Positions 14,981-24,477 of a stretch of DNA of 64,000 nt are shown here, in pieces. A model generated the notes under the pieces. The model was given only the letters and a program-made list of their open reading frames with translations, did no database searches and was not told the DNA's origin. Source of the stretch: Candidatus Cloacimonadota bacterium (lineage in GTDB: Bacteria; Cloacimonadota; Cloacimonadia; Cloacimonadales; TCS61); the NCBI GenBank assembly GCA_030445745.1, contig JASUTE010000003.1:1-64000 (forward strand). Reading direction: 5' to 3'. Both the position numbers and the translations under genes were made by a program. How positions within the stretch are numbered: the first letter of the stretch is position 1; every line of letters begins with the position of its first letter.

Positions 14981-17142
14981 TGAAAACCAGGTTCGTATTG
15001 TTTGTACTCATTGTATGTGTATTAACAATAATCTGGATATCCTATCTATTTTCAGTACAGTTACTTGATCCTCATAACTTTAAAGATGTGGTAAATTTAC
15101 GTCTTCATCCTGCTAAAATAATAATTCCAGCATATCGTGGCAAGATTTTCGACTCTCAAAATGAACTCTTGGTAAGTTCAACGAAATATTATCAGTTGGA
15201 TATCGATAAAGCGACAATTTTACAGAAAACTGAAAATGCTAAGGCAACTTTGCGGCAAGCAGCTACTATTATCGCCCGAAATTCTAACTTAGAAAGAAAT
15301 ATTATAGAAGAAAAACTGTTTACAGCCAGTTCTAATAGTGTTTATATCGATGATGAATTTAGTGAATCGCAGATAAGTGATATTCAAGCTGAATTCCAAA
15401 AAGAAAAAATACCGGGTTTGGTAAAATCTTTTAGTAAAATTAAGCGAAGCTATCCTAAAGGCAGATTAGCTGCTCGTCTATTGGGAATGGTAAAAGAGAA
15501 AAAAACAGGGGATCGAGATTCGAACAACAACTCAATTTATACCCAGGAGGGAATTTGTGGCTTGGAAGCTACCTACAATAGAGAATTGTCTGGTGAATAT
15601 GGTTGGAAGGAAGTAATTAGAGATGCTAAAAATAACCGTTTCCCGGCTCTTTTCTTGCATGAAAAACCACCGCAAAATGGATATTCATTGCATCTAACTA
15701 TAGACAATCGGTTTCAGGAGATTTTGGAAGAGAACTTATTAAAAGGCTTGCAAGAATATAAAGCAAAGCACGCAATCGGGATTATCATGCAACCCCAATC
15801 CGGAAAAATAATAGCGATGGCTGGAATTGCAGCTTCCGATACAACTAAAGCTGCTGCGCAGTTACGAGCTATGCCAAATCTACCAGTAGCATTTATGTTT
15901 GAACCCGGTTCTAGCTTGAAGCCAATAACGGCCCTATTAGCTTTAGAAAAAAAACTTTATACCCCCACCCAGAAAATCGATTGCCGAAAATATGTAATGG
16001 AAAACAGAACTATTACCGACGATCACAACTACGACAAACTTACATTGCGTAATATTATAGCATATTCCAGCAATGTAGGAATTAGTAGAACTGTTGAAAA
16101 AATTGGTGCTAAAGCTCTGTATAACAGATTAATAGCAATGGGATTCGGACATAAATCTGGATCTAATCTTTTTGGCGAAGAATCTGGTATCTTCCGAAAA
16201 TTAAGCGATTGGCAGGGTTTCAGCTTGCACTCTATCTCTTTTGGCCAGGAAATTGCTGTAACAGCGCTGCAGTTAGCTAATGGATATTGTACTTTGGTAA
16301 ATGGCGGTAAGGTAATGCGTCCTTATATAGTAGAAAAAATTACTGATGAACAACAAAATATTATACAACACAATAGTCCAAAAGTTTTAAGAACTATCTC
16401 GGAACCTGCTGCTTTAGATACATTAAAATCATTTTTACAAAGCGTAGTAGATTATGGTACAGCTACAGGGGCCAAACTTCCTCACATAACAATCGGCGGT
16501 AAAACTGGTACAGCTGAAAAAATTATTTCAGGCCAAGCGGGCTATAGTGAAGAAAAATACACCTCTGTATTTGCCGGTTTCTTTCCAGTAAAAGAACCAC
16601 AATATGTGATGGTAATAGTTTTCGATGAAGCTGATTATGATTCTTATGCCTACTATGCCTCGATGTCATCAGTTCCAACTTTTAAGGAAGTACTTCTGGA
16701 TATCGACCGTTTGAATGACATTAACATAACAGCGAAAGCAAAATTGAATGAAACAGAATACATAAAAATGCCGGATCTAATCGGTCTTTCTAAACAACAG
16801 GCCATAGAAAAGCTGCAAAAGAAAAATATACATTACCATTTACGTGAATTAGCAACTGCGGGCCAGGTGATGAACCAATTTCCTAAAAAAGGAGTTTTGT
16901 TTGAAGCTAACAAAAAAGTGATAGTTATACTTGACACTAAGAAGCAAAAACATAAGCAGGAATATAGTTATGATTCCCAAATGCCAGACCTGCGGGGTTT
17001 GAGCATAAAAAAAGCATTAGCCCGGGCTAACCAAGCAAAAGTGAAGTTGGTGATAAAGGGACGAGGACAAGTTGTCGAGCAGTCTATAGCCCCCGGGAAT
17101 AAGACCAAATTTGGAGAAAAATGCCAAATAACAGCTCAATAA
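14980..17142 (+). CDS. ftsI: Septal peptidoglycan transpeptidase FtsI/PBP3 with two PASTA domains
   Basis: A 720-residue class B penicillin-binding protein. An N-terminal membrane helix (about 5-25) is followed by the pedestal domain and the transpeptidase domain with all three active-site motifs: SxxK at Ser311-Lys314 (GSSLKP), SxN at Ser363-Asn365, and KTGT at 508-511. Two C-terminal PASTA repeats (about 595-655 and 668-720) begin MPDLIGLSKQQA and MPDLRGLSIKKA. PASTA-bearing FtsI/SpoVD proteins occur in Gram-positives and in several FCB lineages. The gene starts at a TAATG overlap with ftsL, and the next gene starts 22 bases before its stop. Confidence 0.94.
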   Translation: MKTRFVLFVLIVCVLTIIWISYLFSVQLLDPHNFKDVVNLRLHPAKIIIPAYRGKIFDSQNELLVSSTKYYQLDIDKATILQKTENAKATLRQAATIIARNSNLERNIIEEKLFTASSNSVYIDDEFSESQISDIQAEFQKEKIPGLVKSFSKIKRSYPKGRLAARLLGMVKEKKTGDRDSNNNSIYTQEGICGLEATYNRELSGEYGWKEVIRDAKNNRFPALFLHEKPPQNGYSLHLTIDNRFQEILEENLLKGLQEYKAKHAIGIIMQPQSGKIIAMAGIAASDTTKAAAQLRAMPNLPVAFMFEPGSSLKPITALLALEKKLYTPTQKIDCRKYVMENRTITDDHNYDKLTLRNIIAYSSNVGISRTVEKIGAKALYNRLIAMGFGHKSGSNLFGEESGIFRKLSDWQGFSLHSISFGQEIAVTALQLANGYCTLVNGGKVMRPYIVEKITDEQQNIIQHNSPKVLRTISEPAALDTLKSFLQSVVDYGTATGAKLPHITIGGKTGTAEKIISGQAGYSEEKYTSVFAGFFPVKEPQYVMVIVFDEADYDSYAYYASMSSVPTFKEVLLDIDRLNDINITAKAKLNETEYIKMPDLIGLSKQQAIEKLQKKNIHYHLRELATAGQVMNQFPKKGVLFEANKKVIVILDTKKQKHKQEYSYDSQMPDLRGLSIKKALARANQAKVKLVIKGRGQVVEQSIAPGNKTKFGEKCQITAQ

Positions 17143-19856
17143 ATAGCAACGAAATAATAAAATTTCTCAAGAAAAGCGGGTTGGAAATTGAGACCCGTAA
17201 TTTTTGTGAAAAAATGATAAGTAACATAGAAACAGATTCGCGTAAAGTTACCACCAATTCTCTTTTTATCTGTATTCCCGGTTTGGTTACTGATGGCCAT
17301 AATTTTGCTGAGGATGCTATCGCAAATGGAGCTGCTGTTTTGGTTGTAGAACGTTTTTTACCTTTATCAATTTTTCAGATAAAAGTACAAAATGCACGCA
17401 TAGCAGCTGCTTGGCTAGCGCAACTTTTTTACCACGACCCTTCTGCTAATTTTAAATTAATTGGAATAACCGGTACAAATGGTAAAACCACTGTTACCGA
17501 TATTATTTTTCAACTTTTAAGAAATAAGGGGGCAAGGGTTGGTAAAATTGGTACTTTGGGCTATAGCATTAATGAAAAAAACTTCAAAACTAATCATACC
17601 ACACCCGATATCCTGGAATTAAACCAGATTCTGAAAAAAATGGTGTGTGAGAAGGTTGAATATGTGGTAATGGAAGTATCTTCGCATGCTATCGCTCTAC
17701 ATCGTACTTTCGGTTTGAAATTTGATTTGGCACTTCTGACCAATATCAGTCAAGACCATTTAGATTTCCATGGAAATATGCAAAATTATGCTGAAACTAA
17801 GTTTCGTTTTTTAAAGCAAGTTCTTAATCAAAATCAACCTGTTCTGGTAAATATTGATGATGAATTTGGCAATAAATTTGCCCAAAAATATCCCGCCAGA
17901 ACAATTTCTTTTGGCAAAGCAGATTATTCTATCAACCTACAGCAAATCTCTTCTCAACATAGTAAATTCAAGCTTAACAATATAGATTTTACAACTCAAC
18001 TGATTGGGAAGCATAATGTTTTTAACTTGGCAGCAGCAATAATAGCTGTAGAAATAATTTCGAATAAAAAAGTTGAAACTGCTGAAGTTTACGTAGTGAA
18101 ACCTGTTCCTGGCCGTTTACAAAAGGTAAATACAGCAAAAAATGTTTTTGTCGATTACGCCCATACACCTGCAGCTCTGGAAAATGTGCTTTCCACCCTG
18201 AAGCAATTGCAAACTGGTAGAATTATCACTGTTTTTGGCGCTGGTGGCAATCGCGATGTCAGCAAACGTCCTTTGATGTATAAAGCTGCAAATAAATTTT
18301 CCGATTTCTGCTTGATTACAAACGACAATCCGCGCTGGGAAGATCCTGAGCAAATTATTCAAGATATTATCTCAGAAACCGCACCTGAAGATAATTTTTG
18401 GATACTACCAGATCGCAAAAAAGCTATTAAAACAGCCATAGCACTTGCCAAGCCACAAGATATCGTCTTAATTGCTGGCAAAGGACACGAAAACTACCAA
18501 GAAATTAAGGGTAAAAAACTATATTTCAGCGATGTGGAAATAGCAGAGCAAAATATCAAATCCCCCTCTACCTCACTTTTAATACCAATTCATACCTTGT
18601 TTTTGCAAAAGCTCTTTCATTGTAAACTGCCCAGTCAATATCTCAATGCAATCTCTACCGATTCTCGCAAGATAGAACCTAATTCTCTTTTTATTGCTTT
18701 GGAAGGAGAAAATTATGATGGCCACGACTATATCGAAAATGTTCTATCTGTTCCAAATTGTTTAGCAGTAGTAAAAAAAGATTTCCCAAGCAACGATATC
18801 AGATTAATCAAAGTAAAATCTCCTTTAGCAGCTATGGGTAAACTGGCGAAAAAATATTTAGCATTGTTCAATCTTACCAAAATAGCACTAACGGGAAGTG
18901 TGGGTAAGACTACTTGTAAGGAATTTATCTATAATATTTTATCGGAATCTGCACCCACTCAGAAAACCTGTGCCAATGAAAATAATCAGATAGGTTTGCC
19001 TCGAACGATTTTTCGCATGAAACCGGAAACTCAATATGCTATATTAGAACTTGGAACCAATCATTTTGGTGAAATTGAATATTTAACTCAAATCGCTCAA
19101 CCAGATATTGGCATTATCACCAAAATAGGAGCTACTCATTTGGAATTTTTAAAATCTATTGAGGGAGTTTTTCAGGAAAAAAGTGCGTTATTGCGTTTCC
19201 CTTTAAAACTACGCATTTTCCCAGGTGACGACAACCGTTTTAGTGAATTTGAGGGCGTAACTTTTGGCAAAAATGCTGATAACGATTTCCAAATAGGAAA
19301 GATAGAAAGTAAAGGAGACAAAACCATATTTTGGCTAAACAAGGAAAAATATCAAATTAATTCTCCTTTCACGGTACATGCCTGTAATGCAGCTATAGCG
19401 GTTATTTTAGCCAAAAAGTTAAAGATAGAAGATAAAATAATTAGACGTGGATTAGCTAAACCTTTGCAAGTAAATTATCGCATGCAAATATTGCAGATTA
19501 GTGGACAAATTTACCTAGCCGATTGCTACAATGCCAACCCCGATTCTATGCAAGCTGCCATAGAATTTTGGCAAAATTATTTGCCCCATAGACCTCATGT
19601 AGCTATTTTAGGCGATATGCTGGAGCTGGGTAAATACAGCGATAAACACCATAAAGAAATTTCTGCCAAAATGAAAAACGAAAAATTTGACAGCTTCATT
19701 TCGATAGGAAAATATGCTACTTTATATGAAGCAGATATGCACTTTGATTCTGTAAACGAATTTCTGCAAGCAGATATAAAATTTCCGCCTGAGGCGGTTA
19801 TCTTGCTGAAAGCTTCACACAGCCTCGGATTAGAAAAAATAGTCGAAAGGAAATAA
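17121..19856 (+). CDS. MurE-MurF fusion: two successive Mur ligases in one polypeptide
   Basis: A 911-residue bifunctional protein. Residues 1-478 are MurE (adds meso-DAP to UDP-MurNAc-L-Ala-D-Glu): TDSR near 38-41, ATP loop TGTNGKTT 117-124, the carbamylated-lysine motif around Lys227, and DNPRWED at 402-408; DNPR is the motif typical of meso-DAP ligases. Residues about 482-911 are MurF (adds D-Ala-D-Ala): STDSRKIEPNSLF near 512, ATP loop TGSVGKTT 591-598, then GTNHFGEIE, YNANPDSM and GDMLELG. Both halves look catalytically complete. There is no internal stop or separate RBS at the junction. It starts inside ftsI behind GGAG. Confidence 0.93.
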   Translation: MPNNSSINSNEIIKFLKKSGLEIETRNFCEKMISNIETDSRKVTTNSLFICIPGLVTDGHNFAEDAIANGAAVLVVERFLPLSIFQIKVQNARIAAAWLAQLFYHDPSANFKLIGITGTNGKTTVTDIIFQLLRNKGARVGKIGTLGYSINEKNFKTNHTTPDILELNQILKKMVCEKVEYVVMEVSSHAIALHRTFGLKFDLALLTNISQDHLDFHGNMQNYAETKFRFLKQVLNQNQPVLVNIDDEFGNKFAQKYPARTISFGKADYSINLQQISSQHSKFKLNNIDFTTQLIGKHNVFNLAAAIIAVEIISNKKVETAEVYVVKPVPGRLQKVNTAKNVFVDYAHTPAALENVLSTLKQLQTGRIITVFGAGGNRDVSKRPLMYKAANKFSDFCLITNDNPRWEDPEQIIQDIISETAPEDNFWILPDRKKAIKTAIALAKPQDIVLIAGKGHENYQEIKGKKLYFSDVEIAEQNIKSPSTSLLIPIHTLFLQKLFHCKLPSQYLNAISTDSRKIEPNSLFIALEGENYDGHDYIENVLSVPNCLAVVKKDFPSNDIRLIKVKSPLAAMGKLAKKYLALFNLTKIALTGSVGKTTCKEFIYNILSESAPTQKTCANENNQIGLPRTIFRMKPETQYAILELGTNHFGEIEYLTQIAQPDIGIITKIGATHLEFLKSIEGVFQEKSALLRFPLKLRIFPGDDNRFSEFEGVTFGKNADNDFQIGKIESKGDKTIFWLNKEKYQINSPFTVHACNAAIAVILAKKLKIEDKIIRRGLAKPLQVNYRMQILQISGQIYLADCYNANPDSMQAAIEFWQNYLPHRPHVAILGDMLELGKYSDKHHKEISAKMKNEKFDSFISIGKYATLYEADMHFDSVNEFLQADIKFPPEAVILLKASHSLGLEKIVERK

Positions 19857-19857
19857 G

Positions 19858-20973
19858 ATGTTTTATCACATTTTTGCACCTCTAGCTAATACTCCCATTT
19901 TGGGATACAATATTTTCAATGTATTCCAATATGTTACTTTTCGTGCCATAGCTTCTTTCATCACCGCTTTGTTATTTTCGATGCTCATTAGCCCTCAAAT
20001 TATTAAAGTACTTAAAAAGAATAAGTTTGTGGAATCTATAAATGAATATCTCCCTCGTAAACATTTACAAAAAAAAGGAACTCCCACTATGGGTGGCCTT
20101 ATCGTTTTATGCGGTTTGCTGATCTCTTCTTTACTTTGGAATAATCTGGTAAATACATATGTACTAATAATGTATCTAACAGCCATATGGCTTGGTGGAA
20201 TTGGGTTTTTGGACGACTATTTAAAAAATATAAAACACACACGTAAAGGTTTGATAGCTAAATACAAACTTATGGCACAAATTTTACTAGGTTTAATAAT
20301 AGCCTGTATGCTCTATTTTGGAACGAAAGACAAATCGAGTATCACAGCTATTCAATTACCATTCATAAAAAACGCCTTTTTGCAGCTGGGTTGGTTTTTT
20401 ATACCCTTTGTTGTATTTATGGTAGTAGGAACTTCCAATGCTGTGAATTTAACAGATGGTTTGGATGGCTTAGCTACGGGTGTGGTGGCCTTTTCTGCTT
20501 TTGGGTTAGGTGTTATGACCTACATAAAGGGTAATTTTGTGTTAGCCGATTATTTAAACTTAGATTACATTGCAAATGCTGGTGAACTGGCAGTTTTCTC
20601 TGCTGCTCTAATAGGAACCTTGCTGGGATTTTTGTGGTTTAATGCCAAACCCGCCCAGATATTTTTGGGTGATACCGGTTCATTAGCTTTGGGCGGCATT
20701 TTAGCTGTACTTTCGGTTTTACTACGTGAGGAAATTTTCTTTGCTATAATTGGTGGTATTTTTGTAATTGAAGCACTTTCAACTATTATTCAGCATTATT
20801 TTTTCAAATATACTCGCAAAAAATATGGAGTTGGCAGAAGAGTTTTTCGTTGTGCTCCTTTGCATCATCATTTTGAATTAAAAGGAATAGCGGAAGAGAA
20901 AATAGTTGTGCGATTTTGGATCGTAGCTGCACTCTTAGTGGCAATTGGTTTAGCAACCTTGAAATTACGTTAA
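19858..20973 (+). CDS. mraY: Phospho-MurNAc-pentapeptide transferase MraY
   Basis: A 371-residue polytopic membrane enzyme moving phospho-MurNAc-pentapeptide from UDP to undecaprenyl phosphate, giving lipid I. It shows KKGTPTMGG, FLDDYLK near 118-124, NLTDGLDGLA near 197-206, FLGDTGSLALGG and the cytoplasmic loop RRVFRCAPLHHHFEL. Length and order are normal. It starts one base after murEF and is followed by murD after one base. Confidence 0.97.
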   Translation: MFYHIFAPLANTPILGYNIFNVFQYVTFRAIASFITALLFSMLISPQIIKVLKKNKFVESINEYLPRKHLQKKGTPTMGGLIVLCGLLISSLLWNNLVNTYVLIMYLTAIWLGGIGFLDDYLKNIKHTRKGLIAKYKLMAQILLGLIIACMLYFGTKDKSSITAIQLPFIKNAFLQLGWFFIPFVVFMVVGTSNAVNLTDGLDGLATGVVAFSAFGLGVMTYIKGNFVLADYLNLDYIANAGELAVFSAALIGTLLGFLWFNAKPAQIFLGDTGSLALGGILAVLSVLLREEIFFAIIGGIFVIEALSTIIQHYFFKYTRKKYGVGRRVFRCAPLHHHFELKGIAEEKIVVRFWIVAALLVAIGLATLKLR

Positions 20974-20974
20974 C

Positions 20975-22303
20975 ATGAAACTTAAAAATAAGAAAATAGC
21001 AGTTTTAGGAAGCGCTCGCAGCGGACTTGCCGCTGCCAGAAAAGCCAAAAAACATGGTGCTAAAGTTTTTATTAGTGAATGCAAAGAAAAAGCTGACCTG
21101 GAAAATGCTTCCCAGCTGGAAAAAGAATTTAGCTGTGAATTTGGCGGTCACACAGAAGAAATCTTGAAAAATGAAATTATCGTGGTAAGTCCAGGAGTGC
21201 CAACCACTTTACCGGTTTTACAAAAAGCCAAACAAAAGCAGCTGGAAGTAATGTCAGAAATCGAATTTGCCTATCGGCTCAAGCATAAAAATAGCAAGAT
21301 CATCGCCGTTACTGGTTCCAACGGTAAAAGCACCACGGTTAGCCTTATAGCAGCTATTCTGGAAAATTCTGGTTACAAAACTATTTTAGCTGGCAATATT
21401 GGTAATGCTTTCAGCGCTTTTCCTATCGAGGAAGAGGGTATCGATTTCATTGTGTTGGAACTTAGCAGCTTTCAACTGGAATTATTGCAAAAATTTAAAG
21501 CTGATGTAGCAGCCGTGCTTAATATCACTCCCGACCACCTAAACCGCTATGAAAACTTCCAAGATTACGCCCTTACTAAATTCAATATTTTTAAAAACCA
21601 AGATAAAAAATATATAGCTGTTCTAAATTTCGATGATCATTTCTGCAGAAAACAGGCTGATAATTTGAAAGCAGAACTTAAATTTTTCTCTCTACAAAAG
21701 CAAAAAGATATTTTTTTCCAAAACAACAAAATATATTGGGAAAATACAGAATTAGATATTTCTCAAGCTAAATTACAAGGCCCACACAATGTTGCTAACA
21801 TAATGGCCGCTATTCTGTGTACACAAAAATTTGATATTAAAAACTTGGAAGATACTATTTTGAATTTTTCTCCGTTACAACATCGTTTGGAAAAAGTTGC
21901 TGAGATACATGGAATCTCTTTTATTAACGATTCCAAAGCTACTAATACAGAATCGGTGAAATATGCACTGCAATCTTTCCAGCGTCCTATTCGCATTATA
22001 ATGGGTGGTAGAGGCAAAGGTGAAGATTATTCTGTTTTGAATAAACTACTGAAAAAACATGTATGTAAGGCATATCTCATTGGAGAAGAGGCCGAACAGA
22101 TAAGAAAGGCAATAGCTGCTTGGGTGGATACAACTAAATATGATAGTTTTTCCCAAGCAATAAAAACCGCATTTTTGGAAAGCAAAAAAGGTGATGTAGT
22201 GCTACTCTCTCCTGCCTGCACCAGCTACGATATGTTTCAAAATTTCGAAGAACGCGGCCAAGCTTTTAAGAAAGTGGTGAAAGAACTGGAAGATGAGCAA
22301 TAA
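20975..22303 (+). CDS. murD: UDP-MurNAc-L-alanine:D-glutamate ligase MurD
   Basis: A 442-residue Mur ligase adding D-Glu. Rossmann-type start VLGSARSGLAAARKAKKHGAKV, ATP loop VTGSNGKSTT near 111-120, LELSSFQLE, NITPDHLNRY, NDSKATN, and the C-terminal LLSPACTSYDMFQNFEERGQAF are all present. No clear Shine-Dalgarno precedes the ATG, consistent with translational coupling to mraY. Its 3' end overlaps ftsW by 11 bases. Confidence 0.96.
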   Translation: MKLKNKKIAVLGSARSGLAAARKAKKHGAKVFISECKEKADLENASQLEKEFSCEFGGHTEEILKNEIIVVSPGVPTTLPVLQKAKQKQLEVMSEIEFAYRLKHKNSKIIAVTGSNGKSTTVSLIAAILENSGYKTILAGNIGNAFSAFPIEEEGIDFIVLELSSFQLELLQKFKADVAAVLNITPDHLNRYENFQDYALTKFNIFKNQDKKYIAVLNFDDHFCRKQADNLKAELKFFSLQKQKDIFFQNNKIYWENTELDISQAKLQGPHNVANIMAAILCTQKFDIKNLEDTILNFSPLQHRLEKVAEIHGISFINDSKATNTESVKYALQSFQRPIRIIMGGRGKGEDYSVLNKLLKKHVCKAYLIGEEAEQIRKAIAAWVDTTKYDSFSQAIKTAFLESKKGDVVLLSPACTSYDMFQNFEERGQAFKKVVKELEDEQ

Positions 22304-23429
22304 AACCTACATTGTAAAATATGATTATTTTATCCTCCTTTCCTACCTAGCACTGGTATTATTCGGTTTGTATATGCAACTGAATATTAGCTCAGTACGC
22401 CCCACTATGAGCTTTTTTTTCAAACAGTTCTTATGGTTTGTTATCTCGATAGGTACTATGTGGTTTGCCTTTAAAGTTATTAATCTCCAGAAAATCCGCA
22501 ATTTCATATTTATATTTGTGTTACTAACACTGGCTTTATTGGTTTTGGTTCTTATTTTTGGTCAAGGTCCCAATAACACTAAGCGCTGGCTTAGCATAGC
22601 TGGCTTTAATATCCAACCCAGTCTTATAGCTCGAATAGTACTAATTTTTTATTTTGCGCACATTTTAGAGAAAAGAAAGCAGAAAATATCGCAAACTACT
22701 CCCAGGGGTTTTATAAAATATTTTTTTCCATTAATTTTGATGTCTGCCCTCTTTTTTACTCTTATTCTAATGGAAAAACATCTGAGCATTTTAATTATTT
22801 TGGGTCTTACCCTATTTTCACTACTGTTTTTGGCTAATATCCGTTTTCTTACTCTAATTTTAATAGTTGCTATTTTGGCTACCTCAGGATGGCTGGTTTT
22901 AAGCAGAGGAGCTGAATATCGCAGCAAGAGAATGGATATTTATGCTAAATACTCACTTTTCCATCGCTTATTAGACAAAAACAAAGAAGGTGAAATCGAG
23001 GGTGAATTCCAAATAAAACAAAGCCTCATCTCTTTAGCCTGTGGTAAATTATTTGGAACAGGAGCTGATAGAGGCACGGGAAAACTCTATTTTTTACCAG
23101 AAGCTAAAACAGATTATATCTATGCTATCATAGGCGAAGAATTTGGATTTTTGGGAGCTTTACTAGTTCTTTTGCTATATTTTACTCTTTTTATTCGCAG
23201 CTTCATCAGTTCAAATAGAAATAAAGACCTTTTCTTGCGCTTTGCCGGTTATGGCTTAGCTTTAAATATTTTCCTGAATGCGCTGGTTAATATTGGAGTT
23301 AGCATTTCAGCTTTACCTTCCACAGGAGTAACCCTACCCTTCATAAGTTATGGTGGCACTTCGCTGCTGGTTAATTCATTTTCTATTGGCTTGCTTTTGA
23401 ACATTAGCTCCAAAAGGGTAGCATTATGA
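22293..23429 (+). CDS. ftsW: SEDS-family peptidoglycan glycosyltransferase FtsW
   Basis: A 378-residue protein with about ten membrane spans. FtsW polymerises lipid II at the septum as partner of FtsI. SEDS landmarks are present: NNTKRWLSIAGFNIQPS near 90-106 and the C-terminal STGVTLPFISYGGTSLLVN near 348-366. It is called FtsW rather than RodA from its dcw position. The ATG overlaps murD by 11 bases, and the stop overlaps the murG start as ATGA. Confidence 0.93.
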   Translation: MSNKTYIVKYDYFILLSYLALVLFGLYMQLNISSVRPTMSFFFKQFLWFVISIGTMWFAFKVINLQKIRNFIFIFVLLTLALLVLVLIFGQGPNNTKRWLSIAGFNIQPSLIARIVLIFYFAHILEKRKQKISQTTPRGFIKYFFPLILMSALFFTLILMEKHLSILIILGLTLFSLLFLANIRFLTLILIVAILATSGWLVLSRGAEYRSKRMDIYAKYSLFHRLLDKNKEGEIEGEFQIKQSLISLACGKLFGTGADRGTGKLYFLPEAKTDYIYAIIGEEFGFLGALLVLLLYFTLFIRSFISSNRNKDLFLRFAGYGLALNIFLNALVNIGVSISALPSTGVTLPFISYGGTSLLVNSFSIGLLLNISSKRVAL

Positions 23430-24475
23430 AACAAAAAAAGATAATAATCTCAGCAGGAGGAACTGGTGGTCACATAACACCAGCAATTGCTTTAGCAAAA
23501 GAGTTCTTAAAACAGAACTGCCAAATACTCTACATTGGCAATAAAAACAGCTTAGAAGAAAGTATTGTGACTTCCGAAAATATCAAGTTTAAAGCTATTG
23601 ATGTACAGAAATTATATCGAAAACTTACCTTTAAACATCTACTTTTCCCAAGTAAGTTTATAAGAAGCGTAATTAAAGTTCTACACATTTTTAAAGAATT
23701 CAAACCAGACGCTTTTATTGGTATAGGCGGCTTTGTTAGCGGTCCAGCAGCTTTGGCAGCTTCTCTGCGAAAAGTCCCTATCTTTTTACAGGAACAGAAT
23801 AGTATTCCCGGACTCACCAACCGCCTAATTGGGAAAAAAGCAGAAAATATTTTTTTGGGGATAAATAATAACGAGTTCCCTGCTGAAAAAGTGATTTTTT
23901 CTGGTAATCCTGTATTATTACAAGATCACAAAGAAAAAATAGCATATCAAGAATACGGACTTAACCCGCATAATAAAACAATTCTTATATTGGGAGGAAG
24001 TCAAGGTTCCTATTTTATCAATAAATCATTCGAACCAATCGTTGATGAACTACTTAGCAACAATCTGAATATTATCTGGCAGTTGGGAAACTACAGTTAC
24101 CAGGAATTTTCTGAGAAATTGCACGGGAAACAGGGCGTATATGCCTTTGCCTATACGAATGAGATCGAAAAGATCTATAATTCCAGCAATTTGGTAATAG
24201 CTCGTGCTGGAGCGCTAACTTTGGCAGAGATAGAAACCAAAAGGATTCCTGCTATCCTTATTCCTCTACCCACTGCAGCGAAAAATCATCAAGTTCATAA
24301 TGCACTCGCCCTGAAAAAACAAGCTATTATCCTGCCACAAAACCAAGTTACTTCGCAAAGTTTGCTAGAAAATATAAAAAAGATTCTGCAAAAGCCTCCT
24401 CAGAATATTCCCTACTGTTCCCGACACTTAAATGCAGCTAACATGATAGTGAAAAATGTTTTAAGAAGGATATAA
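23426..24475 (+). CDS. murG: Lipid II synthase MurG
   Basis: A 349-residue GT-B glycosyltransferase adding GlcNAc to lipid I. It shows SAGGTGGHITPAIALA at the N-terminus, GIGGFVSGPAALAA, the QEQNSIPGLTN loop, ILGGSQGSYFINKSF and RAGALTLAEIETKRIPAILIPLPTAAKNHQ is recognisable near 256-287. It starts in the ATGA overlap with ftsW. Length is slightly short but normal. Confidence 0.96.
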   Translation: MKQKKIIISAGGTGGHITPAIALAKEFLKQNCQILYIGNKNSLEESIVTSENIKFKAIDVQKLYRKLTFKHLLFPSKFIRSVIKVLHIFKEFKPDAFIGIGGFVSGPAALAASLRKVPIFLQEQNSIPGLTNRLIGKKAENIFLGINNNEFPAEKVIFSGNPVLLQDHKEKIAYQEYGLNPHNKTILILGGSQGSYFINKSFEPIVDELLSNNLNIIWQLGNYSYQEFSEKLHGKQGVYAFAYTNEIEKIYNSSNLVIARAGALTLAEIETKRIPAILIPLPTAAKNHQVHNALALKKQAIILPQNQVTSQSLLENIKKILQKPPQNIPYCSRHLNAANMIVKNVLRRI

Positions 24476-24477
24476 AA

